A stretch of 5,956 nt of DNA from Candidatus Woesearchaeota archaeon (GTDB lineage Archaea > Nanobdellota > Nanobdellia > Woesearchaeales > ARS49): NCBI GenBank assembly GCA_003694525.1, contig RFLK01000073.1, positions 1 through 5,956 of the forward strand, written 5' to 3'. Positions within the stretch are counted from its first letter, which is position 1, and every line of letters begins with the position of its first letter. The notes under the pieces are model-generated. The model did no database searches and was not told the DNA's origin. It saw only the letters and a program-made list of their open reading frames with translations. Both the position numbers and the translations under genes were made by a program. Positions 5,549 to 5,956 of this stretch are shown here, piece after piece.

Positions 5549-5956
5549 TTTCTTCTCTGGCATATGGAGTCGTATAGCTCTTGGGTCTTGAGCGCTGTCT
5601 TTTCTATGTTATGGTCCTTTTTAACTCTCTCAAATGCAGCGCTTCCAAGTCTTTTTGCAAGTTTTTTATCTTCAAGAAGCAGGGTTATTGCCTGTGCCAG
5701 AAGATCAGGCCTCTCTTCTGGAACAAGTATGCCTTCTTTGCCGTTTGTTATTATTTCCCTGTTTTCTTCTATGTTTGTTGCAACGATTGGTTTTTTGAGA
5801 GCCATATATTCTAAGAGTGCGTTTGATTGGCCCTCATAGTGCGTTGAGAGCACGCAGACATCTGATATTGCGATGAGCTCTTTGACATCCGGCCTGTAGC
5901 CCAGAAATCTTGTGGCGCTCATAACTCCTTCCTGCTCTGCTTTTTTGCGGTATTCC
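5545..5956 (-). CDS. GT4-family glycosyltransferase, C-terminal part (5' end off the window)
   Basis: This is the donor-binding half of a retaining GT-B glycosyltransferase (GT4/GT1-like), which transfers a sugar from a nucleotide-sugar onto a growing glycan, normally at the cytoplasmic face of the membrane. The reading frame is open to the right edge, giving 136 visible residues plus one base. The ATG at 5920-5922 is internal: the upstream residues EYRKKAEQEGV run straight into RFLGYRPDVKEL, a typical GT4 strand and turn ('FLGyrpDV'). The family's EX7E motif is intact (EGQSNALLE, about residues 41-49 of the visible part). It is followed by KKPIVATNI and GKEGILVP, the usual nucleotide-sugar loop and its following strand, and then a C-terminal helix (DLLAQAITLLLEDKKLAKRL). 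The stop TGA overlaps the next gene's start as ATGA. Donor and acceptor sugars cannot be read from the sequence. Confidence 0.93.
   Translation of the reverse strand, partial: EYRKKAEQEGVMSATRFLGYRPDVKELIAISDVCVLSTHYEGQSNALLEYMALKKPIVATNIEENREIITNGKEGILVPEERPDLLAQAITLLLEDKKLAKRLGSAAFERVKKDHNIEKTALKTQELYDSICQRRK

Noticed and set aside
5549..5563. Start of MT-A at 5563, five codons upstream
   Set aside because: The ATG at 5548 gives an ATGA junction and aligns with the paralogue. The upstream ATG has no better ribosome site, though it cannot be fully excluded.
5513..5839. A 108-codon plus-strand open frame, and many other plus-strand frames of 60-106 codons across the window
   Set aside because: They lie antisense to well-supported genes, are rich in Ser, Phe and Leu as expected from reverse reading of Lys/Glu-rich genes, and show no recognisable domain.
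5920..5922. ATG at 5922 as the true start of the right-edge glycosyltransferase
   Set aside because: The frame stays open to the window edge, the upstream residues look like GT4 sequence, and a start here would remove the whole acceptor domain.

Overview
The window is one block of tightly packed genes, all on the minus strand and read from the right edge (about 5956) to the left edge (1). It holds six and a bit coding regions with no intergenic space. Every stop codon overlaps the next start, by 4, 1, 28, 14, 4 and 4 nt in order of transcription. Neither the operon promoter nor its terminator lies inside the window. No RNA genes, CRISPR arrays or mobile elements were seen.

Order of transcription: (1) 3' end of a GT4-family glycosyltransferase (5545 to the right edge); (2) class I SAM methyltransferase, called MT-A here (4724-5548); (3) asparagine-synthase-like glutamine amidotransferase (2895-4724); (4) a second methyltransferase, MT-B, a clear paralogue of MT-A (2065-2922); (5) a third, unrelated class I methyltransferase with a CxxC...H...H insert (1386-2078); (6) a complete GT4-like glycosyltransferase (289-1389); (7) the 5' end of another gene running off the left edge (1-292), probably also a glycosyltransferase.

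The combination of glycosyltransferases, methyltransferases and an AsnB-type amidotransferase is typical of a surface polysaccharide, O-antigen or protein-glycan locus. My inference is that the glycosyltransferases build a glycan. The amidotransferase would convert a sugar carboxylate (such as a uronic acid) to an amide, and the methyltransferases would decorate sugars with methyl groups. The most distinctive element is the symmetric cassette MT-A / amidotransferase / MT-B, in which two paralogous methyltransferases flank the amidotransferase and share long blocks of near-identical DNA.

Organism: the proteins are rich in Lys and Ile, Arg is mostly AGA/AGG, ATA is a common Ile codon, and GC content is moderate to low. 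Start sites are mainly stop-start overlaps, with a few GGTG/GAGG-type ribosome sites. This fits an archaeon, perhaps of the DPANN type, but codon use in one accessory locus cannot settle it and a low-GC bacterium remains possible.
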